A DNA stretch of 64,000 nt from an uncultured Myxococcales bacterium. GTDB taxonomy: Bacteria; Myxococcota; Myxococcia; Myxococcales; Myxococcaceae. Shown in pieces: positions 48,949 through 58,504 of the stretch (position 1 is the first letter of the stretch; every line of letters begins with the position of its first letter). The stretch lies in contig CALJKW010000022.1 of the NCBI GenBank assembly GCA_937980205.1, positions 310,001 through 374,000 of the forward strand, in the 5' to 3' direction. The position numbers were made by a program, and so were the translations under genes. The notes under the pieces were generated by a model, which was not told the DNA's origin, searched no databases, and worked only from the letters and a program-made list of their open reading frames with translations.

Positions 48949-51900
48949 GGCGCGTCCTTCGCGAGCCTGCGCTCCCACCGCTCGACCGCCGCGAGGAAGG
49001 TGAACAGCCGCAAGCGCAGCGAGGCCACCGGGCGCGTCTCGTCGAGGTCGTGCAGCGCGAGGAAGGGTTTGTCGCGCGGCCCGCGCGCGGCCTCGGCGAC
49101 GTGCGCGTACAGCGACGCGTCCTGCCCGCACTTGAAGCTCGACAGCTCGACGGCGACGAGCGTGTCGAGCGCGCCGGCGCAGCGGGCCGCGGCGAGGCGC
49201 TCGCCGTCGCCCGAGTTGGTGAGGAAGGGCAGGTCGGACAGGTCGTGCGGGCTGCGCTGCAGGCCCGCCGCGATGAGCCGCTCGCGGGTGTGGGGCAGCG
49301 CGCGCAGCGTCAAGACGTCGCGCCCCTGCGACGCGAGCTCGGAGCTCAGCTCGTGCGAGAGGCCGGGGTCGGCGTGGTACGGGCGGCCGATCAGCAGCAC
49401 CGCGCACCGCCGCGTGCGCCGCGCGCGGGCGAGCACCTTCGCCCCGAGCGCTTCGAGGCTGCCGTCCCACGCGGCCTGCGCCGCGATCGCCTCGTCGAGC
49501 GCGGCCTCGTGCTCGTCGCGCGGCAGGTTCGGCAAGAGCAGGCGCATCGCGCCGTAGAGCGCGGGAGAGAGCGCGCGGCGGCTGGGCAGCTCGAGCGCCG
49601 GCGTGAGCAGCAGCGCTCCGCCCGGCAGCCGGCCTGCCGCGTCCGCGCCGAAGGCGACCTTCGTCACCAGCGGCGCTCCCGCCACGACCGGGCACGAGGC
49701 CGTGTCGGCGCAGCCCCTGACGGCGGTCGCCGCGCGCGTGACCGCCGGGAAGAAGACGGCGTCGAGCCGCGACTCGAGCAGCTTCTCGACGTGCGCCTGC
49801 GCGACCTTCGCCGGGAAGCACGCGTCGGCGGTGCCCCGGCCGGCGGCGCTGCGCCACAGCGCCTCGGACGTCAGCTCGCCGATGACGAGCCGCTGCCGCG
49901 AGAGGCCGAGCGCCTCGAGGTAATGGGTGAACAGCGGCGCGGCGCGGTACTGCGCGAGCACGCGGGGCATGCCGATGGTGAGCGCGGCCGCGGCTCCGCT
50001 CACCTGCCGCACCGCGCGGTGCCGGGCGAACAGCCGCGTCGCCTCGAACCGCACCAGGTCCACCCCCCTGCGGCGCCGCGGCGCTCCGCGTGGGTCGACG
50101 GTGCCGCCGCGCTCGCACGCGTTGCCGGTGACGAGGGTGCGGACCTCGTCGCCCCGCGTCGCGGTCACGAACGTGCGGGCGCAGCCGCTCGGGCAGAGGC
50201 TGCACGCCGTGCTCTCGTCGCTCTTCGCCACGACGTCGAAGACGGCCGGCGTCGCCGCGCGGCTCACCCCTGGCCGCGGCGCCTCGGCGGCGGCGAGCGC
50301 GGCGCCGATGGCGCCGGCCTCTCCGGGCCACGGGTGCACCACGACGCGGGCCTTCGGGTGTCGCTCGCGGAGGTACGCCACCTGGGAGGCGACGGCCGCC
50401 GAGCTGCGCTGGACGCCGCCGCTGAGCACGAAGACGCGCCCGAGCCGGTCGAGCGCCGTGGTGCCCACCACGTTCTCCCAGACGTTACGCGGCAGCACGG
50501 CGGCGAGCCCGGCGAGGATGTCGGCGGGCGGCACGCCGTCGCGCTGGGCGGTGACGCGCTCGGTGTCGAGGAAGACGGCGCAGCCGATGCGGAAGCGCGG
50601 CACGGTCGCCGCCGTGGCCGTCACCGCGCCGAGGCGCTCCTTCGGGACCCCGAGCGCGGCGGCGGTCGAGGCGAGCAGCGCCCCCGTGCCGGCCGAGCAC
50701 TGCTGCGAGAGGTGAAAGCCCTTCACGCCGTGCGCGTCGAGCAGCAGCACCTTGATGTCCTGGCCGCCGACGTCGCACACCACGTCGGCGTCGGGGACGA
50801 AGGCGCGCGCCGCGCGAGCGTGGGCGAGCGTCTCGAGCTCGACGGCGTCGGCCTTCAGCACCGGCGCGAGCAGCGCAGCGGCATAGCCGGTGATGCCGAG
50901 CGCTCGGAGGCGGGCGGGGGCCGCACGGGCGGCGACCTCGTCGAGCACCGCCGCGGCGTCGGAGAAGACGTCGCCGGTCGCCTCGCGATAGGCCGTCGCG
51001 ACGACGTCGCCGGCCTCGCCGAGGGCGACGGCCTTCACGCTGGTCGAGCCGGCGTCGAGGCCGAGCGTGACCGTCTCCTCTGCGCGGGGCGGCCGCGCCC
51101 GCCCGGCCGGCACCGGGTCCGCGGCGGCCTTCAGCCATTCCTCGGCGGCCGCGGCCTGCGACGGCTGCGGCGCCGGGCGCAGCGTCGCGCGGCGGCCGCG
51201 CGCCCGCTCGACCGCCTCGAGCGAGGGGCGCGACAGGCAGGCGCCCAGCGCGGCGAAGAGCGCGGCGTCGGGCGGCGTCTGCACGGCGAGCAGCGGCAGG
51301 CCCAGCTCGCGCCAGCGGGCCTCGAGGTGCCTGCGCCACGCCCGCGCGAGCGCGGGGATGAAGGCGTTGGGGCCGCCGAGCAGGCACACCGGCCCGGGCA
51401 GGGGCCGCCCGCGGGCGAGGGAGACGAGGTTCTGGCGGACGATGCCGTCGAACAGCGCGAGCAGCGCGTCGGAGGCGGCGTGGCCCCGCTTGACGAGGCC
51501 CACGACGTCGGCCTCGGCGAAGACGCCGCACCGCGCCGACACCGTCGGCGGGGCGCGCTCACCGTCCGGCAGCGCGGCGAGCGCGGCCTCGTCGAGCCCG
51601 AGGCGGAACGCGCAGCGGTCGATGACGGTGCCGGTGCCGGCGGCGCACCGCTCGTTGAGGTCGGCGGCCGGCGCTGCGCCTTCGCCGAGGTGGATGAGCT
51701 TCGCGTCCTGGCCGCCGAGCTCGATGACGGTGCGCACGCCCGGCACGGCGGCGCGCGCGGCGGTCGCGACGGCGTGGACCTCGTGGACGTACGGAGCGCC
51801 GAGGCGCGCGGCGAGCGCGGGCCCGGCCGAGCCGGTGACGACGAGGGCCGCGCCGGGGAACGCGCGCCGCGCCTCGTCGACGAGGGCGAGCGCCTCGTCG

Positions 51901-52016
51901 TGGACGCGGCCTCGGTGGCGGCGGTACGCGCGGAATGGCACCTCGCCGGCTGCGCGGACGCAGAGCTTCACCGTCGTCGAGCCGGCGTCGAGGCCCAGCA
52001 CGGGCGCGGCGGTCAT
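48945..52016 (-). CDS. Double BcrAD-type ATPase activase fused to DUF2229 domain
   Basis: 1023 residues. Two ASKHA-fold activase modules: GLDAGSTTVK at 8-17 with cluster Cys124 (CAAGTG) and Cys163 (RCGVFAE), and GLDAGSTSVK at 319-328 with Cys440 (CSAGTG) and Cys479 (GCAVFLD). From about 590 a DUF2229 domain with CSLCPSGC (605-612), GNACERGG and DACFPAK. Related activases use ATP to drive an electron into 2-hydroxyacyl-CoA dehydratases, benzoyl-CoA reductase or double-cubane proteins. None of those partner enzymes is encoded here. Confidence 0.85.
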   Translation of the reverse strand: MTAAPVLGLDAGSTTVKLCVRAAGEVPFRAYRRHRGRVHDEALALVDEARRAFPGAALVVTGSAGPALAARLGAPYVHEVHAVATAARAAVPGVRTVIELGGQDAKLIHLGEGAAPAADLNERCAAGTGTVIDRCAFRLGLDEAALAALPDGERAPPTVSARCGVFAEADVVGLVKRGHAASDALLALFDGIVRQNLVSLARGRPLPGPVCLLGGPNAFIPALARAWRRHLEARWRELGLPLLAVQTPPDAALFAALGACLSRPSLEAVERARGRRATLRPAPQPSQAAAAEEWLKAAADPVPAGRARPPRAEETVTLGLDAGSTSVKAVALGEAGDVVATAYREATGDVFSDAAAVLDEVAARAAPARLRALGITGYAAALLAPVLKADAVELETLAHARAARAFVPDADVVCDVGGQDIKVLLLDAHGVKGFHLSQQCSAGTGALLASTAAALGVPKERLGAVTATAATVPRFRIGCAVFLDTERVTAQRDGVPPADILAGLAAVLPRNVWENVVGTTALDRLGRVFVLSGGVQRSSAAVASQVAYLRERHPKARVVVHPWPGEAGAIGAALAAAEAPRPGVSRAATPAVFDVVAKSDESTACSLCPSGCARTFVTATRGDEVRTLVTGNACERGGTVDPRGAPRRRRGVDLVRFEATRLFARHRAVRQVSGAAAALTIGMPRVLAQYRAAPLFTHYLEALGLSRQRLVIGELTSEALWRSAAGRGTADACFPAKVAQAHVEKLLESRLDAVFFPAVTRAATAVRGCADTASCPVVAGAPLVTKVAFGADAAGRLPGGALLLTPALELPSRRALSPALYGAMRLLLPNLPRDEHEAALDEAIAAQAAWDGSLEALGAKVLARARRTRRCAVLLIGRPYHADPGLSHELSSELASQGRDVLTLRALPHTRERLIAAGLQRSPHDLSDLPFLTNSGDGERLAAARCAGALDTLVAVELSSFKCGQDASLYAHVAEAARGPRDKPFLALHDLDETRPVASLRLRLFTFLAAVERWERRLAKDAP

Positions 52017-52810
52017 GGTGCTCCGGCGAGCGACCGCGCGGCGCGCTCGGCCGCCCGCAGCAGGCGACCGGCGGCCCAGCCGGCGAAGCCGAGCGCCGCG
52101 ATCGCGGCGGTGATGGCCGGCGTGTCCTGCGCGACCTGCGCGTCGACGAGCCGCGCGCCCATGCCGCGCGTGGCGCCCGCGACCATCTCGGCGACCGTGG
52201 CGATGACGAGCGCCATGGAGGCGCTGATGCGCAGGCCGACGAGCAGCGCCGGCAACGACTGCCACGGCTCGGTCCACCTCAGGCGGGCGAGCGGCTTCGC
52301 TCCGGCGAGCACGAGCTGCTCGGCGCGCGCGGTGCGCGGCGCGCGTGCGGCGGTGCTGACCGCAGCCGCCATGATGAACGCGACGCCGGTCGCCACGGTC
52401 GCAACGCGGGCCCAGTTTCCCCAGCCGAGGCCGAGCAGGAAGACGGGCAGCCACGCGACCGGCGGCACGGCGCGGACCGCTTCGAGCAGGCCGTCGGCGA
52501 CCGGAGCGCGGCGCGCGGCCGCGGCGACGGCGAGGCCGATGGGCACGCCGGCGAGGCCGCCCAGCGCGAGCCCCGCCGCGGCCCTCCACGAGGTGGAGAG
52601 GAGATCGACGAGCAGCGGCGGCCCGAGGCGCTGCACCGCCGCGAGCGTGTCGAGCGGCCCGGCGACGAGCGCGCGGTTCGCGATCGACAGCTGCGCGGCG
52701 GCGGCCCAGGCGGCGAGGGCCGCGGCGAGTGTGAGCAGCGTGGCCCACGGAGGGCTCTTGCCGCGGGGCGCGGCGGGCCGCGGCCCGAGCGCGAGCTCGC
52801 CGGGCGTCAC
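52013..52810 (-). CDS. ABC transporter permease (NitT/TauT type)
   Basis: 265 residues from a GTG at 52810. About six spans with the binding-protein-dependent EAA-like loop (ARAEQLVLAGAKPLARLRWTEPWQS, in part, near 160-185) and GLRISASMALV typical of the nitrate/taurine/sulfonate class. Overlaps the ATPase gene upstream and the activase gene downstream by 4 bases, so importer and activase are one operon. Confidence 0.88.
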   Translation of the reverse strand: MTPGELALGPRPAAPRGKSPPWATLLTLAAALAAWAAAAQLSIANRALVAGPLDTLAAVQRLGPPLLVDLLSTSWRAAAGLALGGLAGVPIGLAVAAAARRAPVADGLLEAVRAVPPVAWLPVFLLGLGWGNWARVATVATGVAFIMAAAVSTAARAPRTARAEQLVLAGAKPLARLRWTEPWQSLPALLVGLRISASMALVIATVAEMVAGATRGMGARLVDAQVAQDTPAITAAIAALGFAGWAAGRLLRAAERAARSLAGAP

Positions 52811-53424
52811 GCGGCGCCCTCGCTCAAGACGCCGTGCTCGAGGCGCACCAGGCGGGCGCCGAGCGCGACCGCGTCTTCGCGCTCGTGCGTCACCAGCACG
52901 AGAGCGCGCTCGCCCAGGGCCGCATCGACCGCGCGGCGGGCCGAGTCGCGCAGCTCGGGCGCGAGCGCCGAGAACGGCTCGTCGGCGAAGACCGCGGGGC
53001 CCGGCGCGGCGAGCGCGCGCGCGAGCGCCACGGCCTGGCGCTCGCCTCCCGACAGCGCCGCGGCGCGCCGCTTCGGCGGCAGCGAAGCCGCCACGTGGCG
53101 CAGGCACTCGAGCGCGATCTCCTCTGCGTCCGCGCAGCCGGCCACGAGCCGCGGCATCGCGACGTTCTTCAGCACCGAGAACCAGGGGAACAGGCTGCCC
53201 TGCGCCGCCTGCGGCACGTAGCCGCACCCCGCCGGAGCCACCTGCACCACGCCGCGCGCCGGCCGCTCGAGGCCGACCAGCAGCCTGAGCAGCGTCGACT
53301 TGCCCGCGCCGTTGTCCCCGACGATGGCGATGCGCTCGCGAGAGCCGACGGTGATGGACACGTCGCGCAGCACCAAGCCGTGCGCGCGCCCGAAGGCGAG
53401 GCGGCGCGCCGCGGCGATGTTCAC
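52807..53424 (-). CDS. ABC transporter ATPase (NitT/TauT type)
   Basis: 205 residues from a GTG at 53424. Walker A GDNGAGKS (about 36-43), signature LSGGERQAV (about 124), Walker B AVFADEPFSAL (about 145) and the H-loop THERED. Slightly short for the family. Pairs with the permease and the binding lipoprotein of the same operon. Confidence 0.9.
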   Translation of the reverse strand: MNIAAARRLAFGRAHGLVLRDVSITVGSRERIAIVGDNGAGKSTLLRLLVGLERPARGVVQVAPAGCGYVPQAAQGSLFPWFSVLKNVAMPRLVAGCADAEEIALECLRHVAASLPPKRRAAALSGGERQAVALARALAAPGPAVFADEPFSALAPELRDSARRAVDAALGERALVLVTHEREDAVALGARLVRLEHGVLSEGAA

Positions 53425-54338
53425 GGCCGCCTCCAGACGAGCCCGGCGGCGGCGGGGGCCGCGCCCAGCACTTCGAGCGCCGCGTCGACCCCGGCCAGCT
53501 CGACGTCGGAAGAGGCGAGGTAGCGGGCCGGCGCGTACCTGGGCGCGAGCGCGCGCTCGGATTCGCGAAGGCGGGCGGCGAGGGCGGCGCGGCCGAGGTC
53601 GGCGTCGAGCGAGATGGCGGCGATGGCCTCGTCGAGCGCACCGGTCAACGCGGCCGCGGCCGCGGGCCGGCGCCGCACGAGCTCGTCCGACAGGGCGAAC
53701 GAGCCGAACACGAACGGCGCCCCCAGCGCCCGCGGCACCTCGGCTCCGTCGCGCAACACCCGGCCGGCTCCGCGGGCGAGCGCCGCGGTCGCCATCGGGT
53801 CGCCGGTGAACAGCGCGTCGACGGCGCCCGAGGCCAGCGCGTCGACCTGCTGCGCCGGGGCGAGGTTGCGGAAGGTGACACGGTCGGCGGCCAAGCCTGC
53901 CTTCTCGAGCACCGCCTCGAGCCAGACGCGGTAGGCGCGCGTGGGCAGGAGCCCGATGGTCCGTCCGTCGAGGTCTCTGACGGCGCGCGCGTCGCTGCCG
54001 GGCGGGACGAGCAGGAACGAGAGCGGGTGGGCGTCGTCTTCGATGAGCGCGGTGGCCAGGCGCACCGGCGCGGGCCCGCCCTCGCGCGCGAAGAGGATGG
54101 GCAGCGCGACGTAGCCGGCGGCGTCGAGGCGGCCGGCGGCGAGCTCGTCGGCGAACGGCTGCGCCGTGTCGTACGCGACCAGCTCGACGTCGAGGCCCCG
54201 CGCTGCGAACAGCCCGCGCTCGGCGGCGAGGAACACCGGCTGGCTGATGCGCAGCATCGAGACGCCGACCTTCAAGCGCTCGGCGCCGGGCTTCGCGCAG
54301 GCGGCGAGCAACAGCGGCAGCAGGGCGAGGCGGCGCAT
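53421..54338 (-). CDS. ABC substrate-binding lipoprotein (SsuA/THI5-like)
   Basis: 305 residues, lipobox LLAAC (Cys14). A periplasmic binding fold of the NMT1/THI5-like type: VGVSMLRISQPVFLAAERGLF (in part), then DELAAGRLDAAGY and VDALASGAVDALFTGDP. Such proteins bind sulfonates, nitrate, riboflavin or thiamine precursors and other small organics. The ligand here is unknown. First gene of the five-gene operon, 38 bases from the FNR-type box at 54377. Confidence 0.87.
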   Translation of the reverse strand: MRRLALLPLLLAACAKPGAERLKVGVSMLRISQPVFLAAERGLFAARGLDVELVAYDTAQPFADELAAGRLDAAGYVALPILFAREGGPAPVRLATALIEDDAHPLSFLLVPPGSDARAVRDLDGRTIGLLPTRAYRVWLEAVLEKAGLAADRVTFRNLAPAQQVDALASGAVDALFTGDPMATAALARGAGRVLRDGAEVPRALGAPFVFGSFALSDELVRRRPAAAAALTGALDEAIAAISLDADLGRAALAARLRESERALAPRYAPARYLASSDVELAGVDAALEVLGAAPAAAGLVWRRP

Positions 54339-54376
54339 CGAAGGCGCACGGTAGGAGCGCGCGCCGAAGCGGCCCC

Positions 54377-54390
54377 TTGACCCGCGTCAA
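54377..54390. promoter_or_regulatory. FNR/CRP-type box 4
   Basis: TTGACCCGCGTCAA, 8 of 10 matches and a perfect TTGAC/GTCAA palindrome. It sits midway between the divergent ABC-lipoprotein gene (38 bases) and GST gene (39 bases). Confidence 0.7.
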
Positions 54391-54429
54391 GCGGGCGAGG
54401 GCAAGCCGTGTGACACGCTGTCGCGCGCC

Positions 54430-55026
54430 ATGACCATGCCGACGCTGTATTACGTGCCGAAGACGCGCGCGACGCGCGCGCGGTGGGTGCTCGAGGAGCT
54501 CGGCCTGCCGCACCGGCTGGTGCGGCTGGACGCCGCCGCGGGAGAGACGAAGACCGAAGCGCACGCGCGGCGCCACCCGCTGCAGCACGTGCCGGTGCTC
54601 GAGACCTCCGACGGCGCGCTGTTCGAGTCTTGCGCCATCTGCCTGCAGCTGGCCGCCGGCAGCGAGCTGCTGCCGCCGGACGGCAGCCGCGGGCGGGGGC
54701 TCGTGTACCAGTGGGTGTTCTTCGGCGTCACCGAGCTCGAGGGGCTGCTGGGGCGGCTCTCGGCCGAGCGCAAGAAGCAACCCAGGGACGAGGCCCGCGC
54801 GGCCCGGCTCGAGGCGAAATTGCAGCGCCCGCTCGCGGCGCTCGACGCCGCGCTGCGCGGCCGCGACTGGCTCGTCGGCGGCCGGTTCACCGTGGCCGAC
54901 GTGGTGTGCGGCGCGCTGCTGGTCTGGGCCGACCGGCTCGAGCTGTTGGCCAGGCTGCCCGCGGCGCAGGCGTTCGTCCGCCGCGTCGAGGCGCGCGAGG
55001 CGTACCGGCGCGCCACGGCGGACTGA
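54430..55026 (+). CDS. Glutathione S-transferase family protein
   Basis: 198 residues: thioredoxin-like N-terminal domain (LYYVPKTRATRARWVLEEL, HVPVLE, LFESCAIC) and a helical C-terminal domain with the FTVADV motif (about 154). The Ser/Arg near residue 13 replaces the Cys of omega types. Cytosolic; conjugates or reduces an electrophile. Convergent with the first radical SAM gene, 4 bases away, and possibly controlled by box 4. Confidence 0.88.
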   Translation: MTMPTLYYVPKTRATRARWVLEELGLPHRLVRLDAAAGETKTEAHARRHPLQHVPVLETSDGALFESCAICLQLAAGSELLPPDGSRGRGLVYQWVFFGVTELEGLLGRLSAERKKQPRDEARAARLEAKLQRPLAALDAALRGRDWLVGGRFTVADVVCGALLVWADRLELLARLPAAQAFVRRVEAREAYRRATAD

Positions 55027-55030
55027 CGCG

Positions 55031-56839
55031 TCACAGCCGCGACGGGCCGAGCGGCGCGGCGCGGAGCGTGACGGCGGACAGGTCGAGGCTCGGCGCCGCT
55101 GGGGGCCGGGTGAGCCCGAGCCGCCCGGCGAGGCGCGCGGCGTGGCGGAGCAAGTCTTCGCCGAGCGTGGGCAGCAGGCGCCCCGCGGTGCCGCCCTGCA
55201 GCTGCATCACCCTCGAGGTGCGCTGGCTGTCGGCAGCTCCGGGGAGGCGGTGCTCGATGCGCAAGAGCCCCGGCTGCTGCAAGAGCCCGGCGTGCTCGAG
55301 CCCGGCCGTGAGCGGGTGAGCGAGGCACGCGAGCTCTTCCCAGGCGCGCTCCCTGGCGCTGAGGGCGCCCGAGGCGGCGATGAGGTCGCGTCTCAACGCG
55401 GCGGCGCGCTCGCGCACGGCTGCGCTGGGAGCGAAGCGCCTCAGCGCGGCGAGCGCGGGCAGCGTGCGCCGAGCGTCGGCGAGCTGGCGGGCCGCGCGCT
55501 TGCGCAAGAGCGGGCTTGGGTCGTTCTTCAGGTTCACCGCGCCGGTGAGCCACACGCGCCCCAGCCGCAGCACGCTGGGGCCCAGGCGCTCGAAGTCCGC
55601 GCGGTAGATGTCCGACTGCAGCGCCTCGAGCTGCGCGGGCGACTCGAACCTGGGGTGCTTGAAGTGCATCGAGAAGCCGTCGAAGCGGCGCAGGTCGGGC
55701 GCTCGCTGCATCGAGTCGAGGTAGCGACCTTCTTTCACCACCTGGTCGTGGAACGGCGTGCCGGGGAAGGCGAAGTAGATGAGGCACTGGGTGAGGCCGG
55801 GCTCGAGCTTCAAGAGCTCTTCCAGCTCGGCGCGGATGACGGCCTCGTCCTGGTAGGGGAAGCCGATCATCATCGAGGTGAGCTGGCCGCAGCCGACCGC
55901 CTTGAGGTCGGCGTAGAGCTCGGCGAGCGGCCGGCCCTGCTGCTTCGCGTAGCCCGAGGCGCGGCCCTCGAACGCGTTCCAGACGAGGTCGAAGCCCATC
56001 TCGGCGACCTCGCGCGCGGTGAACTGCGAGAGGCCCTTCACCGAGCCGAACCCCATCAGCGACAGCGCCTCGCCCGACTCGCGCACCGCCTCGAGGAACT
56101 GCCGGGCGCGCTTGACGTGGAGGAAGAAGTCCTCGTCGATGATGATGAAGCTGCTCATCTCGACGCCGTCGGCCTTCGCGCGCGCGCGGGTCTTCATCAG
56201 GGCGTCGAAGATGTCGCGGCCGCTCTTGAGCAGCCGCACGTAGCGCCGCTTGAAGAAGTGCGAGGTGCAGCAGAAGTCGCAGCCGTTGGGGCACCCCAGG
56301 CCGGCGGTCACGTGGCCGACGACGGTGTCGGCCTGGTACGAGAGCGTCTTGACCGCGGGGATGCAGGCGTGCGGCGCGACGATCGGCCGGTCGTCGGGCT
56401 CACCGAGCAGCCGCCGCATGAAGCCGACTCCTTCTTCGCGGCAGATGGCGTCGGCGTACGGCGCGAGCAGCTCGTCGGGCAGCACGGTGCCGTAGCCGCC
56501 GAGGACGATCTTCACGCCCGGCGCGTGCTCGCGAATGAGCCGCACCATCGCGCGCACCTTGTGGAACGTGGCGACGACGAAGTTGATGCCGACGTGCGTG
56601 TAGCCGCCCTGGCGCAGCTCGCGGACGAGCTCGTCCTCGGACGGGTAGTGCAGCGTGACGGTGGGGGCCTCGAGGTTCTCGGCGAGGTAGTCGAGCGCCC
56701 AGACGCGGATCACCTGACGCAGCGAGAACGGCCCCTGAGCGCGCGTCACCTGCGCGTGGAAGAGCTCCGCGCCCACCGAGTCACCTTCTCCGGGGCCGCC
56801 GAACGGCCGCACGACGCTGGTCAACAAGAGCCTGGTCAT
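55031..56839 (-). CDS. B12-binding-type radical SAM protein 1
   Basis: 602 residues from ATG 56839 (an upstream TTG at 56848 is less likely). N-terminal cobalamin-like Rossmann part (about 60-145, HVGINFVVATFHKV, IVLGGYGTV), radical SAM cluster C183-x3-C187-x2-C190 (GCPNGCDFC), and a long C-terminal helical extension (about 400-602). No strict DxHxxG B12 motif is seen, so cobalamin binding is uncertain. Substrate unknown. FNR-type box 5 at 56901 lies 61 bases upstream. Confidence 0.85.
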   Translation of the reverse strand: MTRLLLTSVVRPFGGPGEGDSVGAELFHAQVTRAQGPFSLRQVIRVWALDYLAENLEAPTVTLHYPSEDELVRELRQGGYTHVGINFVVATFHKVRAMVRLIREHAPGVKIVLGGYGTVLPDELLAPYADAICREEGVGFMRRLLGEPDDRPIVAPHACIPAVKTLSYQADTVVGHVTAGLGCPNGCDFCCTSHFFKRRYVRLLKSGRDIFDALMKTRARAKADGVEMSSFIIIDEDFFLHVKRARQFLEAVRESGEALSLMGFGSVKGLSQFTAREVAEMGFDLVWNAFEGRASGYAKQQGRPLAELYADLKAVGCGQLTSMMIGFPYQDEAVIRAELEELLKLEPGLTQCLIYFAFPGTPFHDQVVKEGRYLDSMQRAPDLRRFDGFSMHFKHPRFESPAQLEALQSDIYRADFERLGPSVLRLGRVWLTGAVNLKNDPSPLLRKRAARQLADARRTLPALAALRRFAPSAAVRERAAALRRDLIAASGALSARERAWEELACLAHPLTAGLEHAGLLQQPGLLRIEHRLPGAADSQRTSRVMQLQGGTAGRLLPTLGEDLLRHAARLAGRLGLTRPPAAPSLDLSAVTLRAAPLGPSRL

Positions 56840-56900
56840 GCGCGGCAATGTGCAGAGCGCGCGGTCACCGGCCTGTCAGCGCGCGAGCGAGATCGCGCGA

Positions 56901-56914
56901 TTGATCTGCGTCAA
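56901..56914. promoter_or_regulatory. FNR/CRP-type box 5
   Basis: TTGATCTGCGTCAA, 9 of 10 matches. It overlaps the stop codon of the second radical SAM gene (56911-56913) and lies 61 bases before the first. Confidence 0.75.
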
Positions 56915-58473
56915 GGCGCCGCGCGCGCCGCCGCGGCTGGCGCGTCGACGTGGCCGAGCGGCTCGAGCGCGGCCGCGCGCGTGCGCTTGTGGCCGCCCCG
57001 CCAGAAGAACGGGCTCTCGCTCTCGTGCCGCCGCGGCGCCTCTTCGGCGGGCGCGTGGGGGCTCTCGTGGAAGTTCGTGGCCCGCATGAGATCGCTCACG
57101 TAGCGGTAGCGGTTCACCGAGACGAGCCGCTGGTACAGCCACACCAGCGGGTCGACCATGCGGTAGTGCCACTGCCACACCTGGAACGCGTTGAGCGCGA
57201 GCAGGGCGGGAGCGCGCTGCCACGCAGGCCACGCGCGCCCGAGCTTCGGGTTCTTCAGGCCAAGTCGCGAGCGGCGCAGCGCGGCCTGGGGCGAGTGGAA
57301 GCCGAGCGCCACCTTGCGCACGCCGCGCTGCAGCTCTCGTGGGCTCATGTTCAGCGGCCGCACCACGACCGAGTCCTTGCCGGTGTAGCGGGCGTAGCAC
57401 TCGGTGAGCAGGCGCCCCTCGGCCTTGTACTTCTTGAAGGCGCCGGTGCCGGGGAAGGGGATCTCGGTGGTGAAGCTCGAGTGCATCAGCCGGGTCGAGT
57501 GCAGGAACTCGAGGGTGTCGTCGAAGATCTCCGGCCCGTCCCAGTCGAAGCCGAACATCCAGTTGCCGCTGGGCAGGATGCCGGCGTCGAAGACGTTCGC
57601 GATCGTCTCGCGGTACTCGTCCTTGAGCGCGCGCTTGCCGGTGCGGTCGAGCGTGCGCTGGTTCACCGACTCGTAGCCGGTCGAGATGAGCGAGCAGCCG
57701 GCGGCCGCGGCGCGCTCGAGGTCGTCGACGCTCTTGCTGAACTCGTGGCGCACCTGCATGCCGAACGGCACCGGCTGCTTCGCGAGCGCGGTGAAGAGCT
57801 CTTTCGTCCAGTCGGGGTCGCCGGCCAGGTTGTCGTCGACGAAGTAGAGCGCCTTTACCCACTTCGGCCTGCGGCGGATCTGCTCGAGCACGTGCGCGAT
57901 GGGGTAGGTGCGGTAGCCCATCGTCATCTTCTTCGCGAAGCAGAACGAGCACGCCTCGGGGCAGCCGCGGCTGCCGATGATCGGGTAGTAGTAGGCGCCG
58001 TACCGCTCGATCTTCATCAGGTCGACGCGGGGCTGCGGCAGCGCTCCGGGGTCGGGCGCCGGGTCGCGGTAGATGCCGCCCACCTTCGACGGGTCCGAAA
58101 GCCACTGCTCGCAGATGCGCCGCCACGACGTCTCGCCCTCGCCGAGCACCACCGCGTCGGCGTGGCGCAGCCCCTCTTGCGGCAGGGCGGTGACGTGGTG
58201 GCCGCCGATCACCACCTTCACGCCGCGCGCGCGGTAGAGGTCGGCGAGCGCGTACGCGGCGTCGATGCGCGGGGTCGAGGCGGTGATGCCGACGAGGTCG
58301 ACCTCTTCGTCGAAGAACAGCTGCTCGCGCAGCAGATCGACGATCGCCACGTCGAACTGCGGCGGGGTGACCGCGGCGATCGAGGCGAGCGAGAGCGTCG
58401 GCACCTCGAGCTCCCAGGGCAGCGTGATGAGCTTCACCCGAGGCCGCCGGTGACGCGGGAACTTCCAAGTCAT
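56911..58473 (-). CDS. B12-binding-type radical SAM protein 2
   Basis: 520 residues. A Rossmann-like N-terminal region (about 12-140, VDLVGITASTPR, VVIGGHHVTALP) precedes the radical SAM core with C171-x3-C175-x2-C178 (GCPEACSFC). The C-terminal 120 residues are helical and basic, with a WQWHYR stretch that may sit at the membrane. The layout matches the B12-binding radical SAM proteins that methylate or modify lipids or antibiotics. FNR-type box 6 sits 37 bases upstream. Confidence 0.87.
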   Translation of the reverse strand: MTWKFPRHRRPRVKLITLPWELEVPTLSLASIAAVTPPQFDVAIVDLLREQLFFDEEVDLVGITASTPRIDAAYALADLYRARGVKVVIGGHHVTALPQEGLRHADAVVLGEGETSWRRICEQWLSDPSKVGGIYRDPAPDPGALPQPRVDLMKIERYGAYYYPIIGSRGCPEACSFCFAKKMTMGYRTYPIAHVLEQIRRRPKWVKALYFVDDNLAGDPDWTKELFTALAKQPVPFGMQVRHEFSKSVDDLERAAAAGCSLISTGYESVNQRTLDRTGKRALKDEYRETIANVFDAGILPSGNWMFGFDWDGPEIFDDTLEFLHSTRLMHSSFTTEIPFPGTGAFKKYKAEGRLLTECYARYTGKDSVVVRPLNMSPRELQRGVRKVALGFHSPQAALRRSRLGLKNPKLGRAWPAWQRAPALLALNAFQVWQWHYRMVDPLVWLYQRLVSVNRYRYVSDLMRATNFHESPHAPAEEAPRRHESESPFFWRGGHKRTRAAALEPLGHVDAPAAAARAAP

Positions 58474-58504
58474 GGGCCGGGCACTGTGGCCGCGCGGGCG
58501 GCGT

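Noticed and set aside
48459..53288. A 1609-residue open frame on the + strand
   Set aside because: It is low-complexity Arg/Ala/Pro sequence opposite the activase and ABC genes, which have clear motifs on the - strand. High GC leaves long antisense frames open.
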